Below are positions 1 through 7,678 of a stretch of DNA of 20,161 nt, one piece after another; position 1 is the first letter of the stretch; the number at the start of each line of letters is the position of its first letter. A program made the translations under genes and the position numbers. The stretch is from a virus. The stretch spans positions 1 to 20,161 of IMG/VR virus record IMGVR_UViG_3300032029_000010, one strand, 5' to 3'. Under the pieces are notes generated by a model. It saw nothing but the letters and a program-made list of their open reading frames with translations, ran no database searches and was not told where the DNA came from.

Positions 1-15
1 AGAGGAGAATTGTCA

Positions 16-59
16 GCTGAAAGTTATTTTGCGACAAAATGAAACGTATTTTGCGACAG
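16..59. repeat. Paired 22-bp direct repeats, probable R1/R2 transposase-binding sites
   Basis: Two abutting 22-bp units, 16-37 and 38-59, agree at 17 of 22 positions and share the core TATTTTGCGACA (25-36 and 47-58). Five bases outside them, at 11, the sequence begins 5'-TG, as at Mu ends. In Mu the right end also carries two adjacent 22-bp MuA sites starting about 5 bp inside the TG. The TGCGA core also resembles Mu sites as I recall them. The role as transposase sites is inferred. Confidence 0.65.
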
Positions 60-94
60 AAATACGGCTTTTTTGGGTCAGTGATTTTAGAGCG

Positions 95-134
95 CAAAAA
101 TCCTGTTCGATTCGGGGCTCCCGATTCGAGCAGG
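95..134 (-). terminator. Rho-independent terminator-like hairpin after the methylase gene
   Basis: Arms 120-134 and 102-116 pair at 13 of 15 positions around a 3-nt loop. Read on the minus strand, the hairpin is followed by ATTTTTG. It lies 27 bp past the methylase stop, the expected place to end late transcription before the phage terminus. Two internal mismatches in the minus-strand RNA lower confidence. Confidence 0.5.
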
Positions 135-160
135 TTAAAATTGTGTAATTTCCGACTTAT

Positions 161-928
161 TCAGCCAGCATTCTTCGGCTTATAATTCATTATCAGCAGT
201 TCATCAACTCGCTTCTTTTTATTCGCTCCCGCTGCAGAATAACTCGTTTGAACACTCTCAATATGAAAGCCTTTAAACAGCTTTCTTATATGCTCTACAT
301 CGTTAATCGACAGAATGAATTTCCCGGCGATCCCGGCCATGATATCTCTTAATTTCGCAAACTCCTCACGGCTGAAAATCCCCTTGCCGTAATAATCTTC
401 ACAGCCATAATACGGTGGATCAACATAAAAGAACGTGTCAGGTTTATCAAAACGTGAGAATATCTCTGCATAACCCTTATTTTCGATATAGACCCTCGCA
501 AGCCGAAGATGGACAGCGGATAATTCCTCCTCTATCCTCAGGAGGTTCAGCCTCGGCTTTGAGGTCGTTGCAACAGAAAACGCAGGATCTTTAATCCTGG
601 CCGCATATCCTAATTTCAGCAGGTAATAAAACCTCGCCGCCTTCTGTATATCCGTCAGGGTTTCCGGATTTTCAGCTCTAAAGCGGGAAAATTCGTCTCG
701 CGAGATCAGCTCCCATTTAAAATACCGTATAAACTCTTCCAGATGATGCTTAATCACCCTGTATAACGTCACGAGGTCCAGGTTAATATCATTGATAATT
801 TCCACATGGGAGCTGTATTCATCCTTTTTAAACAGCAGCCAGGCTGCACCGGCAAAGACTTCCACGTAACAATTATGATCGGGTATTTTCGGGATAATCT
901 TCCCGGCCAGTAAAGATTTCCCGCCCAT
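161..928 (-). CDS. dam: D12-class DNA adenine N6-methyltransferase (Dam-like)
   Basis: The protein should transfer a methyl group from S-adenosylmethionine to adenine N6 in phage or host DNA, probably as protection from host restriction. Visible motifs are GGKS at residues 2-5, FAGAAW (SAM-binding) at 25-30, NDIN at 46-49 and the catalytic DPPY at 170-173. The C-terminal end resembles other D12 enzymes. The gene is the last before the phage right end, where Mu carries its DNA-modification gene mom. The ATG at 928 is the only start in this frame, but it falls inside the family's usual Y-M-G-G-K-S motif. Upstream in-frame codons (929-940) still encode family-like residues (LLAY). The likely original start, ATGATG at 951 behind a GGGAGAGG Shine-Dalgarno, is one base out of frame. 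The true N-terminus is therefore uncertain; the family call is firm. Confidence 0.88.
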   Translation of the reverse strand: MGGKSLLAGKIIPKIPDHNCYVEVFAGAAWLLFKKDEYSSHVEIINDINLDLVTLYRVIKHHLEEFIRYFKWELISRDEFSRFRAENPETLTDIQKAARFYYLLKLGYAARIKDPAFSVATTSKPRLNLLRIEEELSAVHLRLARVYIENKGYAEIFSRFDKPDTFFYVDPPYYGCEDYYGKGIFSREEFAKLRDIMAGIAGKFILSINDVEHIRKLFKGFHIESVQTSYSAAGANKKKRVDELLIMNYKPKNAG

Positions 929-951
929 GTATGCTAAAAGCTCTTCATCAT
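929..951 (-). pseudogene. Detached N-terminal codons of the methylase (1-base frameshift)
   Basis: ATG-ATG-AAG-AGC-TTT-TAG gives MMKSF and then a stop. One more T in the T4 run (936-939), or a -1 slip there, gives MMKSFLAYMGGKS, which matches the usual N-terminus of D12 methylases. A purine-rich Shine-Dalgarno (GGGAG) lies just upstream of ATGATG, whereas the ATG at 928 has no convincing one. Confidence 0.6.
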
Positions 952-1095
952 GCCTCTCCCTTTTCTTTTCCTTCCGGACCTGCTATCATTCTCCTGCCGT
1001 GCGCGGCAGTAGGGGCAGCCCGGAAACGGGTGATCCGATGTGTCTGCATCGGGTCGGTGGGGAGGGGCATCCTCCTCGCCTGCTCCTATTTCAGG
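952..1095 (-). other. 144-bp gap with open frames but no confident gene
   Basis: Two minus-strand frames stay open here. One (1070-948, 40 codons from ATG) ends in a TGA overlapping the ATGATG of the methylase, and GAGGAGG sits directly against its ATG. The other continues in frame from the amber stop of the upstream gene (1098-1096) through 48 sense codons, including an H-P-F-P-G-C-P-Y-C motif, to ATGATG. Neither resembles a family I recognise. Unlike the other large gaps, this one holds no palindromic repeat. Confidence 0.4.
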
Positions 1096-1341
1096 CTAAA
1101 TATTCAACAACAATTTCTCGCTCGGCATCGCCTTGCGCGAGTCCTGGACCACAAACCAGGATGAGTCATTATTCCGCGCCACAATGACGGCGTCGCCCAC
1201 CTCGAGGCTCAATTGTGTCTTGATCCATACAGAGCCCTCACTTCCTATTCGCACCTGCACCTTTTCATCGACGCTATTAACGGCGGCGACCTCTCCGTAC
1301 CTGAATACCCGTTCGGCTTTTTTCAGGATCTGCTCTATCAC
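1096..1341 (-). CDS. Small OB-fold-like tail protein
   Basis: This 81-residue protein starts at GTG. The start overlaps the TGA of the upstream gene as GTGA, which indicates translational coupling. After a short N-terminal helix (MIEQILKKAERVF) it alternates beta-type segments (GEVAAVNS, KVQVRIG, GDAVIVARN, SSWFVVQ), suggesting a five-stranded OB- or KOW-like barrel. Small OB proteins of this kind are common in phage tail hubs and spikes, and the gene closes the tail module. The function is inferred from fold-like pattern and position only. The reading frame continues past the amber stop for 48 more sense codons. Confidence 0.6.
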   Translation of the reverse strand: MIEQILKKAERVFRYGEVAAVNSVDEKVQVRIGSEGSVWIKTQLSLEVGDAVIVARNNDSSWFVVQDSRKAMPSEKLLLNI

Positions 1342-1913
1342 CGTTTCAGCTCCAGGTATTTCCGGATCTCTATCTCGCTCACCAGGCTATCCGGCGTACC
1401 AATGATCTGATGCTCGTGGATCTGGCTCAGGTCATCCACCCCCCGCCTGGCGCTGTCCATCCCGGCGATCTGTCCCACCTCGATCTCAGGGAGATGCGTA
1501 CCCAGGAAGATATTTCTGATGATTGCGGCGTGCGTATGGGCGTTGATTTCAGCCGCGGCCCGTGCCGCGATCAAAGCGCTATTTCGGTATACCGGATGGG
1601 AGATCTCGTCCATCTCCACAAATTCCCGGACTTTGAAAATTCTGGTCGGATCTTCGCTCTCTCCGGATACCGTCACATGCCAGTCATAATCCTCGATAAA
1701 TAACGACACAGGCGTTACGGCATCCCCTTCGTTTGTGAGCTCAACCTCCATTTCCGATCCGTATCCCGAGGACTCGCCGCTCGCCTGCAGGCTGGTCCGG
1801 GCCTCGGCATCCGTCTGTGTCAGATAGAATTCCACTGAAACCCCGCTCCCCGAATCCGACAGCCTAGCGTACCACACAATGTTTTCAGCTATATTCCAGT
1901 TTTCAATTTCCAT
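1338..1913 (-). CDS. Tail protein, possible hub-type component
   Basis: The 191-residue protein starts at an ATG that overlaps the stop of the upstream gene as TAATG, and it ends in a GTGA overlap with the next gene, so all three are probably translated as a coupled set. The first half is acidic and beta-rich. The second half (from about residue 100) has EINAHTHAAIIRNIFLG and a C-terminal stretch with IHEHQIIGTPDSL, reminiscent of the end of phage tail hub domains. I do not recognise a named family. A role in the tail tip is inferred from its place beside the receptor-binding candidate and the OB-like protein. Confidence 0.65.
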   Translation of the reverse strand: MEIENWNIAENIVWYARLSDSGSGVSVEFYLTQTDAEARTSLQASGESSGYGSEMEVELTNEGDAVTPVSLFIEDYDWHVTVSGESEDPTRIFKVREFVEMDEISHPVYRNSALIAARAAAEINAHTHAAIIRNIFLGTHLPEIEVGQIAGMDSARRGVDDLSQIHEHQIIGTPDSLVSEIEIRKYLELKR

Positions 1914-3589
1914 TATGTCACCTCGTGGACAATGCTGGCCACGCGCTGGGCCGTTATGGTGCGGAAGGCCGGGATGGCCTGGATAACCTTCAGGCTAAGC
2001 GTCACATTGGTCAGGACGATCCCGTCCAGTGCGATCAGAAAAAAGCCCAGGTCGTCCAGAACAATGCCGTCCGTGACGGCCAGGAGGGCGGCGAGATCTC
2101 CGAAACTGTGCTTACCGGCCCGGAGCAAAACCGCAAGGGATGACAACTGCTGTCCCCAGGCGCACAGCCAGGCCGCAAGATCTTCCGTGTTCCACGCAGC
2201 CGCTTCCGCCATGCTCTTGAGATCGCCATAACCAGTGGCCCAGGTTTCAAGGCCGGCCTTCATGTCTTCAACAAGGGCCTGAAAGTAAGCGGCCAGGAAG
2301 GATTTCAGATCGTCATACCGGGTGCCCCAGGTCGTAAGATCCATGCCGGCATCTTCCATCCTTTCGTAAAAGGCCGAAAGAAAGCTCGCCAGATCCTCGA
2401 TGTTCCAGCCCGCGGCCTCCAGCTTCGCGGTCAGGTCATGAAGCTCAACGCCGTCATGAGCCCGAAGAAAAGAGGCGAGATCTTCCTGGCGACTATAATA
2501 TGCCGAGAGATCAAAGGAGGCATCCTGGAGAAGCGTCGCTCCGATCGCCCACGTGATAATATTATCCGACAACGCATAGTACGTTGCTTTGAGCCAGGCT
2601 GCCGATCTATCTATATCAGACAGTCTTGATTCGTCAACAATTCCATCGAGTGGTTCACTCGCATCTTCCGGTCCACGACAGCCGATGGATACACCTGTCC
2701 CGGCTGTTATAGACCCGGAGCCATTATACGTGTCCCTGTCCTTTGCTCCATCTACATAAATATCAATAACGCCATTATCGTAATTAGCCGCCGCATAGTG
2801 GTACCCAGACCTTACGCTCGTAGCCCCACTCAGGCTGACCGGACTCCCACCTATGAATGGAATGAATGTGATAACACTACTTCCTGCATCTACTCTAAAC
2901 TGCCATGATCTTTGAGCAGCGTCGGCACTAAGTAACGCCTCATACGAAGACCCACTATCTTCAACATTAAAAAAGCTTTCCAATGTAAGAGTTGATGTAG
3001 GTCTTGTAAGTGAATTTTCTATTACCCGGTCATCGGATCCGTCAAAATCCAAGGCTTTCCCAATTTGCCCATCCACTAAATCATCGGCGGTCATCGATCC
3101 CGCAGGAGTGGCATGATTGATATTGGACGTCGAGTCCTTGATGCATCCGGCTCCGCCAGACGGGTCTTGAGACATGTGCCAAACACCTACAAAGTCGGCA
3201 TCCCAGACTGCCTGGGCCGGGCTTTCCGTAGTCTCTCCAACATAGGTGTCATTATCGGGCTGGGAGGCATCGTAATATAAATACAGTACGGTCGTGGAGG
3301 CGGACGAAAGAGTTAAATCGGATTTGGACGCGAACAGTACTGCTTTCTCGTTTGCTTCATCCCACAGTTCTATCTCGACATACAGTTGCGTGGTGCCATC
3401 GTCTTTGGTGACGGCGATTTTTTTCGAGCTCGACCCCAACTCATCGAAAACGCAAGACACATCGGCGCTGTTTTGGCCCACTGAGGTGCCCAGGATAAGC
3501 GGCAGCGGGAAATGCGTGAGATCCGAATCGATATTCGTGTTATCGACAGTAATTTCTATGCGTTCTGCCCAATCGCCTAACCAACCCAT
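1913..3589 (-). CDS. DUF2341/LamG-like tail protein with amphipathic repeat tail
   Basis: This 558-residue protein is probably a tail fibre or receptor-binding component. Residues of about 8-110 resemble DUF2341 (RIEITVDNTNID, then LYLYYDAS). Residues of about 130-330 resemble a LamG/concanavalin-like domain (VGVWHMSQD, GKALDFDGSDD, IDIYVDGAKD, GIVDESRLSD), a fold that often binds glycans. From about residue 355 to 530 there is a degenerate repeat of about 28 residues built on EDLASFLxA-type units, rich in Leu, Ala and Trp. A GAGG Shine-Dalgarno precedes the ATG, and the upstream stop is 7 bp away. The domain calls are by eye; the receptor role is inference. Confidence 0.75.
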   Translation of the reverse strand: MGWLGDWAERIEITVDNTNIDSDLTHFPLPLILGTSVGQNSADVSCVFDELGSSSKKIAVTKDDGTTQLYVEIELWDEANEKAVLFASKSDLTLSSASTTVLYLYYDASQPDNDTYVGETTESPAQAVWDADFVGVWHMSQDPSGGAGCIKDSTSNINHATPAGSMTADDLVDGQIGKALDFDGSDDRVIENSLTRPTSTLTLESFFNVEDSGSSYEALLSADAAQRSWQFRVDAGSSVITFIPFIGGSPVSLSGATSVRSGYHYAAANYDNGVIDIYVDGAKDRDTYNGSGSITAGTGVSIGCRGPEDASEPLDGIVDESRLSDIDRSAAWLKATYYALSDNIITWAIGATLLQDASFDLSAYYSRQEDLASFLRAHDGVELHDLTAKLEAAGWNIEDLASFLSAFYERMEDAGMDLTTWGTRYDDLKSFLAAYFQALVEDMKAGLETWATGYGDLKSMAEAAAWNTEDLAAWLCAWGQQLSSLAVLLRAGKHSFGDLAALLAVTDGIVLDDLGFFLIALDGIVLTNVTLSLKVIQAIPAFRTITAQRVASIVHEVT

Positions 3590-3596
3590 CTTTTCC

Positions 3597-4034
3597 TCAC
3601 TTAAGGAGTATAGAAAGCGGTTTCCCGCTAATGCCCTGCTTCCAGCCGCTGGTCGGGCCTCCGCCCCATTCCCGGCCCCAGGGCTTGCGGTCCCGGATAA
3701 TCTTACCGTATCCTACCCGCCACATTTCTACGACATCGTTTCCGGGCAGCTTACCGCAAAACCAAAAGGCTTGAATCTTGGCGCCACCCCGTGTCCTGGT
3801 GGACTGCACCGCCTCAACGAAAAAATTATACTGCTCCATGCCGGACATGACGAGCCGGTGCCCGGTGGGCAGAAAAAACTCCAGCATCTCGATAGGGCGG
3901 CTGAAAATTTCGCTCGCCCAGCCCGGATCATGATGCCGGATATCGGGCGTCATATATTTTTTCGGCGGCAGCTTGCCTACAAACGTCACCCGAATGCGCC
4001 AGGCCATCTGGTGTTTGGGAATACCCGGGATCAT
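3597..4034 (-). CDS. Phage tail-region protein of unknown function
   Basis: The 145-residue protein starts at an ATG overlapping the upstream stop as ATGA (4034-4031). A longer open frame extends upstream on the same strand, but it lies wholly inside the preceding gene and reads as Arg/His-rich shadow sequence, so the overlapping ATG is chosen. The protein is basic and aromatic-rich, with WRIRVTFVG near the N-terminus and MEQYNFFVEAVQS in the middle, suggesting a compact structural protein. I recognise no family. Its place between tail-tip genes and the LamG-like protein suggests a virion or tail-assembly part. Confidence 0.65.
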   Translation of the reverse strand: MIPGIPKHQMAWRIRVTFVGKLPPKKYMTPDIRHHDPGWASEIFSRPIEMLEFFLPTGHRLVMSGMEQYNFFVEAVQSTRTRGGAKIQAFWFCGKLPGNDVVEMWRVGYGKIIRDRKPWGREWGGGPTSGWKQGISGKPLSILLK

Positions 4035-4687
4035 GAGTACAGAAACCTCAGCGTCAGGACGATGGCGCTGTCCGACTGCGCCGTAAAGGTGCTCGGGATA
4101 ACCTGCTTGATGTTGAAATACAGGTTTTTTGCGGCCCCAAGGGCGCCGGTGTCCAGCTCGATCCGGCTGTCCGTGCCGCTCAGCGGTGTGCCCGCCCATG
4201 TGGCAGATCCGGGGGCTCCGTTTGTGGTTGCGATCGCAAGCAGGGTCGAATTCGCAGGCGTTCCTCCGCCTAAGAAATCGTCGTCTGCTGTGGCATGAGT
4301 ATCGTCGTCCCATGCCTCCAGGGTGGGTACCCCGGCGGTGGCGCCGTCGAAGTAGATGGCAAAAACATACCTGGTGTCCCCGCCGCTCTGCTCGCCGTTG
4401 GTCGTGCCGGCAAGAGGAACCTGGTCGAAGATCTCCTCGGAATCGTCATCCACGAACGTCTTGGGCGCCTCCAGGTCCCCGGCGTCCGGTATGATCACCG
4501 GGTACTTTGTCCCGGCGTGATCGTCCCCGTCGGTCTGCTGATCGTCCAGAAACAGGATCGTATCGTTTGTCAGGTCTATCACCACCCAGTTGGATGACGC
4601 ACCCCCGGCCCCGCCCGAGGCGTTTCCCGTGTTCGCGCCGTCGTTGGCCGTGTTGTTGAACAGCCAGTATGTGTTAGGTAAGCTCAT
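4031..4687 (-). CDS. Acidic phage structural protein, unknown family
   Basis: The 218-residue protein begins MSLPNTYWLF, with GGAGGGAAACCA directly before the ATG; the frame also opens 12 codons upstream, without a better site. Its start overlaps the end of the zinc-ribbon gene by 14 bp. It is acidic, rich in Gly, Ala, Asp and Thr, and predicted to be mostly beta, with a C-terminal stretch (LYFNIKQVIPSTFTAQSDSA) typical of a beta-sandwich virion protein. It has no signal peptide or membrane segment. A fibre-like or tail-decoration role fits composition and context, but no family is recognised. Confidence 0.7.
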   Translation of the reverse strand: MSLPNTYWLFNNTANDGANTGNASGGAGGASSNWVVIDLTNDTILFLDDQQTDGDDHAGTKYPVIIPDAGDLEAPKTFVDDDSEEIFDQVPLAGTTNGEQSGGDTRYVFAIYFDGATAGVPTLEAWDDDTHATADDDFLGGGTPANSTLLAIATTNGAPGSATWAGTPLSGTDSRIELDTGALGAAKNLYFNIKQVIPSTFTAQSDSAIVLTLRFLYS

Positions 4688-5054
4688 TGGTTTCCCTCCA
4701 TTTATTCTCAGGACATTTTTCATTCTTTATCCTGATCTTTGCATAAAGATAACAGTTGCATTTTGAGCATCGGCCTATGTCGTTCAGGGCACAGGACATG
4801 CAGACTGCCTTCCGTTCGGCAATCACCTCTTCGGACGCCTTATCAATTCCAAATTCCGCCTTTGCCAATCCGACTATGCCTTTCGGCATATTCTTTTTAC
4901 CGCCGCAACCCTTACAAGGCTCGGTTCTTACATGAGATTCAGGCGATTTTAGATACTTGTCAATGTCGTCAACTGTAATGCCATGTTGTATTATACGCCG
5001 TGCTTCCCGAACAATTTTGGAATTAAAGGCGCTTAAATATGACAGGTTTTTCAT
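4674..5054 (-). CDS. Zinc-ribbon-like protein in the tail operon
   Basis: The 126-residue protein has an N-terminal helical part, a CKGCGG pair near residue 47 and a C-terminal cluster (CMSC, then CSKCNCY, then KCPENKW) that looks like a four-to-six-cysteine zinc ribbon or treble clef. Small proteins with a similar CxxC...CxKCxC...CPxxKW pattern occur among phage late genes, but I cannot assign a function. The ATG follows the upstream stop with no gap (TAAATG), so it is coupled to the Cys-rich hub gene. It is basic in its first third. Metal binding is inferred from spacing only. Confidence 0.7.
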   Translation of the reverse strand: MKNLSYLSAFNSKIVREARRIIQHGITVDDIDKYLKSPESHVRTEPCKGCGGKKNMPKGIVGLAKAEFGIDKASEEVIAERKAVCMSCALNDIGRCSKCNCYLYAKIRIKNEKCPENKWRETNELT

Positions 5055-7664
5055 TTAGCACTCCCAGTATTGGAGTTCGACGAAAGTACCCGCACATTCG
5101 TCACAGATTTCCTTAAGACAGTGGTTATAACAAGGGCTCGGGCACCATCCGTAACAGTAGCGGATCTGTCCTTCACAACAGTTATAATCCCACGCCCCGC
5201 AAGAGCCGCATCCATCATGGATAAGTTCACAGGGAGCCGAGCAGAGCCAATCGTCAGATGCCACCCAGTGGCCATCGGTGCATCTCACGTATCCGGTAAC
5301 ATCGAACCCGCAGGCATCGGTCACCGTTATCGTTGCAGGGCCGCAGGCGGTGTCGTCGGAGTTCAGCAGATTGACCCCGTCTTCGGTTTCAGACGCTCCC
5401 AGGGAAAAACCGGTTCCCTCAACACTCCATTTATACGGAGCTCCCCCGCCGGTGACGGATATGGGAATCGAGTCGTCCGGATCGATCGTCTCTTCATTGT
5501 CCTCCGCCCATTTCATCGGCTGCCCGCACTTATCGCATTGTTCCACGCATTCCGCGATCGCCTCGTCTTTCAGCTCCGCGTATTTCTCCCAGTATGCCGG
5601 GCTGCCCTCCGCCAGGCCGTAATCCTCGGTCACGATCTCGGATATATCCCGCCCGCTAGCCCCGTCATAGCTCTGTATCGTATCGTATATGTAGAGCTCC
5701 GCATCGCACACGTCTTCGCAGGCGCAGTCATGCTCCAGGGCCGTTGCAAACCTCGCGGCCAGGGCCTCCTCGCTCGGATCAGCGGACACGTTATCCGGCA
5801 CGCACCAGTTCAAGTCGGATGTCGGCTCTCCCATTTCCGTCGGGTCATAGCCCTCGTCCTCTTCCTCGTCGGAATCCCCGCCCAATCCGCCGTAACCCCC
5901 GTCCCCGTCTCCGGCTGCCCATTCACTCGGATACTCGTCCGTGATCTCGGTATTATCCACAATCCTCACGCTTGCGCTTGTCTCTGCCCCCTCTTCCCTG
6001 TTCGTGATCATCCAGGCGTTTATGGTCGCCGTGCCCAGTACCGCGCCGGTAAAATGGTTTAGGGCAGCGCCTTGGGCGGTGTAATTGACCAGCAGGTCCG
6101 TTGCAGTGGCCACGATACCGTTCAGGTCGATCACCTTGCCGTTATGAGAGGAATATAAATTTCCTCCTGTTGGGTTGCCGTCCTCGTCCGCCTTGTGCAC
6201 GCCCGACACGCTCGCCGGAAACATCGATATCTCGCACTGGCTGACTCCCGCTATCTCATTAATCGCCGCGGCCTGCTCGTTGGCCACACCCACCGTGCCC
6301 AGCCTGGCGTAGGTCCACGACAATGTCCCGCGTTTCGTGGCGCTCACCTCGGCCATGAACACCATCCTGCCCGTGGTAATCGGCCCGGCCTCCTCCCCGT
6401 ATACAAGCAGGCTCGCCGAGCCTCCAAGGTAGATGGACGTGGGCGCCGCGGTCAGACGAATCATGGGCGGGCACTCGCACGGATTGTCAATATATACAGT
6501 GCCTGAGTCCGCCTGGCCTTTAACGCTTGCGGTTACGGTCACGTCCTCGGCCTCATCGCCGGCCTGGAGATAATTAACCCCGATCCCGCCGGCCCTGTAG
6601 TCGATAAGCACCGATTGATCGCAATAGGCGAGCTTATCGGTCAGGGTGATGCTATTGCCGTTTATCTCGTAGCCAGCCGCCGCGAAATTATTCCGCCGGG
6701 CCGTATCCGAATAAGCATATATCCCGTCGACAGAGCTCGGCGGAAAATCTACCGCCACGCTGTAAAAATTAGTCGCCCTCTGCGACTCGCTGCGGATAAT
6801 GATCTCCTGGGTATTCGACGTTTCGTGGTCCAGAGCCGCGCTGTCGCTGTCTGCCTCCCAGTTGACCGCAAGGCCATCGACGGGCTCTCCGTCCGGATCT
6901 CTCACCTGGGCATATATTTTTGCTCGTGAGGTGCCGTCCGCCTTGAGGCACGGATCGGGGATAAAGAGCGTGACGGAATAATTCCCGAGGTCTCCGGTGG
7001 GAGTGATCCTGACCCGGTTGGCAAACACGGGCCATTCCGGGCTCTCGGTGATCGTCCCGATATCATCGTCCGTGATCGTCACATCCGCCGAGGATGGAGA
7101 ATAATCGATTTGTTTTATGCAGAGGTGCCCGAGACGATCGGTCGTGACCAGGGCGCCTGCCAGGCCCGCAAGCTCGCTGATTACGTCGATCGGATAGAGC
7201 CCGTCGGCCTCGTAGGTGTAGGGAAAGATAATAAAATCGTCTATGTCGCTGTAGGCCGGGTTCCACTCAAACCCCGCGAAGTCGCACAGCTCCTCGCAGA
7301 TATTGAAAAAGGTGGTTTTCTGCTCCCATGCCTTTGTTATCTTCGGGGCAAAGGGCTCCGCTAATCTGGCGGTCAACGACCTCCCCCACACGCCCTGCAG
7401 CAGATCCGATTGAATGCTCACGGCCAGGGCCGGCCGCTCGATGAAAAACGTGCCCTGGCTGATCCAGTCCTCCCCGGTCCTGGTGAATATCTCGATCTCG
7501 GGGGTTTCGGAAATCTGCGAGAAATCCAGGTCCGCGTAGAGATCGGGATCGGATATATCCAGGGTCATCTCCCTGCAGAAACTATCCAGCGAACAGGCAA
7601 TCGAGAACCTCGACACCTTGCCGGAGATGTCCGCGCTGTTCAGTGTTATTTTCCAGGCATACAT
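5055..7664 (-). CDS. Large tail-tip/hub protein with Ig-like region and Cys-rich C-terminus
   Basis: The start is placed at MYAWKITLN (869 residues). A further 15 upstream in-frame codons are just the palindromic repeat read through. The N-terminal 220 residues resemble a tail hub domain (DISDPDLYADLDF, then SQGTFFIERP, then an F-N-I-C-E-E-L region). Residues of about 240-420 contain a bacterial Ig-like segment (IYAQVRDPDGEPVDGLAVNW). A Gly/Asp/Glu linker lies near 620. The last 75 residues hold 14 cysteines, with many more between 650 and 790. The gene sits between the distal-tail candidate and other tail-tip genes, so it probably forms or caps the tail tip. Hub identity is inferred; the cysteine count is direct. 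Confidence 0.78.
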   Translation of the reverse strand: MYAWKITLNSADISGKVSRFSIACSLDSFCREMTLDISDPDLYADLDFSQISETPEIEIFTRTGEDWISQGTFFIERPALAVSIQSDLLQGVWGRSLTARLAEPFAPKITKAWEQKTTFFNICEELCDFAGFEWNPAYSDIDDFIIFPYTYEADGLYPIDVISELAGLAGALVTTDRLGHLCIKQIDYSPSSADVTITDDDIGTITESPEWPVFANRVRITPTGDLGNYSVTLFIPDPCLKADGTSRAKIYAQVRDPDGEPVDGLAVNWEADSDSAALDHETSNTQEIIIRSESQRATNFYSVAVDFPPSSVDGIYAYSDTARRNNFAAAGYEINGNSITLTDKLAYCDQSVLIDYRAGGIGVNYLQAGDEAEDVTVTASVKGQADSGTVYIDNPCECPPMIRLTAAPTSIYLGGSASLLVYGEEAGPITTGRMVFMAEVSATKRGTLSWTYARLGTVGVANEQAAAINEIAGVSQCEISMFPASVSGVHKADEDGNPTGGNLYSSHNGKVIDLNGIVATATDLLVNYTAQGAALNHFTGAVLGTATINAWMITNREEGAETSASVRIVDNTEITDEYPSEWAAGDGDGGYGGLGGDSDEEEDEGYDPTEMGEPTSDLNWCVPDNVSADPSEEALAARFATALEHDCACEDVCDAELYIYDTIQSYDGASGRDISEIVTEDYGLAEGSPAYWEKYAELKDEAIAECVEQCDKCGQPMKWAEDNEETIDPDDSIPISVTGGGAPYKWSVEGTGFSLGASETEDGVNLLNSDDTACGPATITVTDACGFDVTGYVRCTDGHWVASDDWLCSAPCELIHDGCGSCGAWDYNCCEGQIRYCYGWCPSPCYNHCLKEICDECAGTFVELQYWEC

Positions 7665-7678
7665 TGGTATCTTTTTTC

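Noticed and set aside
102-134. tRNA fragment or attB-like tRNA end (GTTCGATTC resembles a T-arm)
   Set aside because: There is no acceptor, D-arm or anticodon arm around it. The hairpin with a T-tract fits a terminator better, and a Mu-like phage does not need a tRNA site.
934-1098. Stop-codon reassignment (TAG as sense)
   Set aside because: TAG also ends the capsid, gp37-like, portal and Dit-like genes at sensible places, so a recoded phage is not supported.
3294-4298. Long plus-strand open frame (334 codons)
   Set aside because: It lies antisense to well-supported minus-strand genes, has no ribosome site and encodes a low-quality Pro/Arg/Ser mix. The same applies to plus-strand frames at 5070-6062, 12333-13160, 8984-9778 and 15733-16665.
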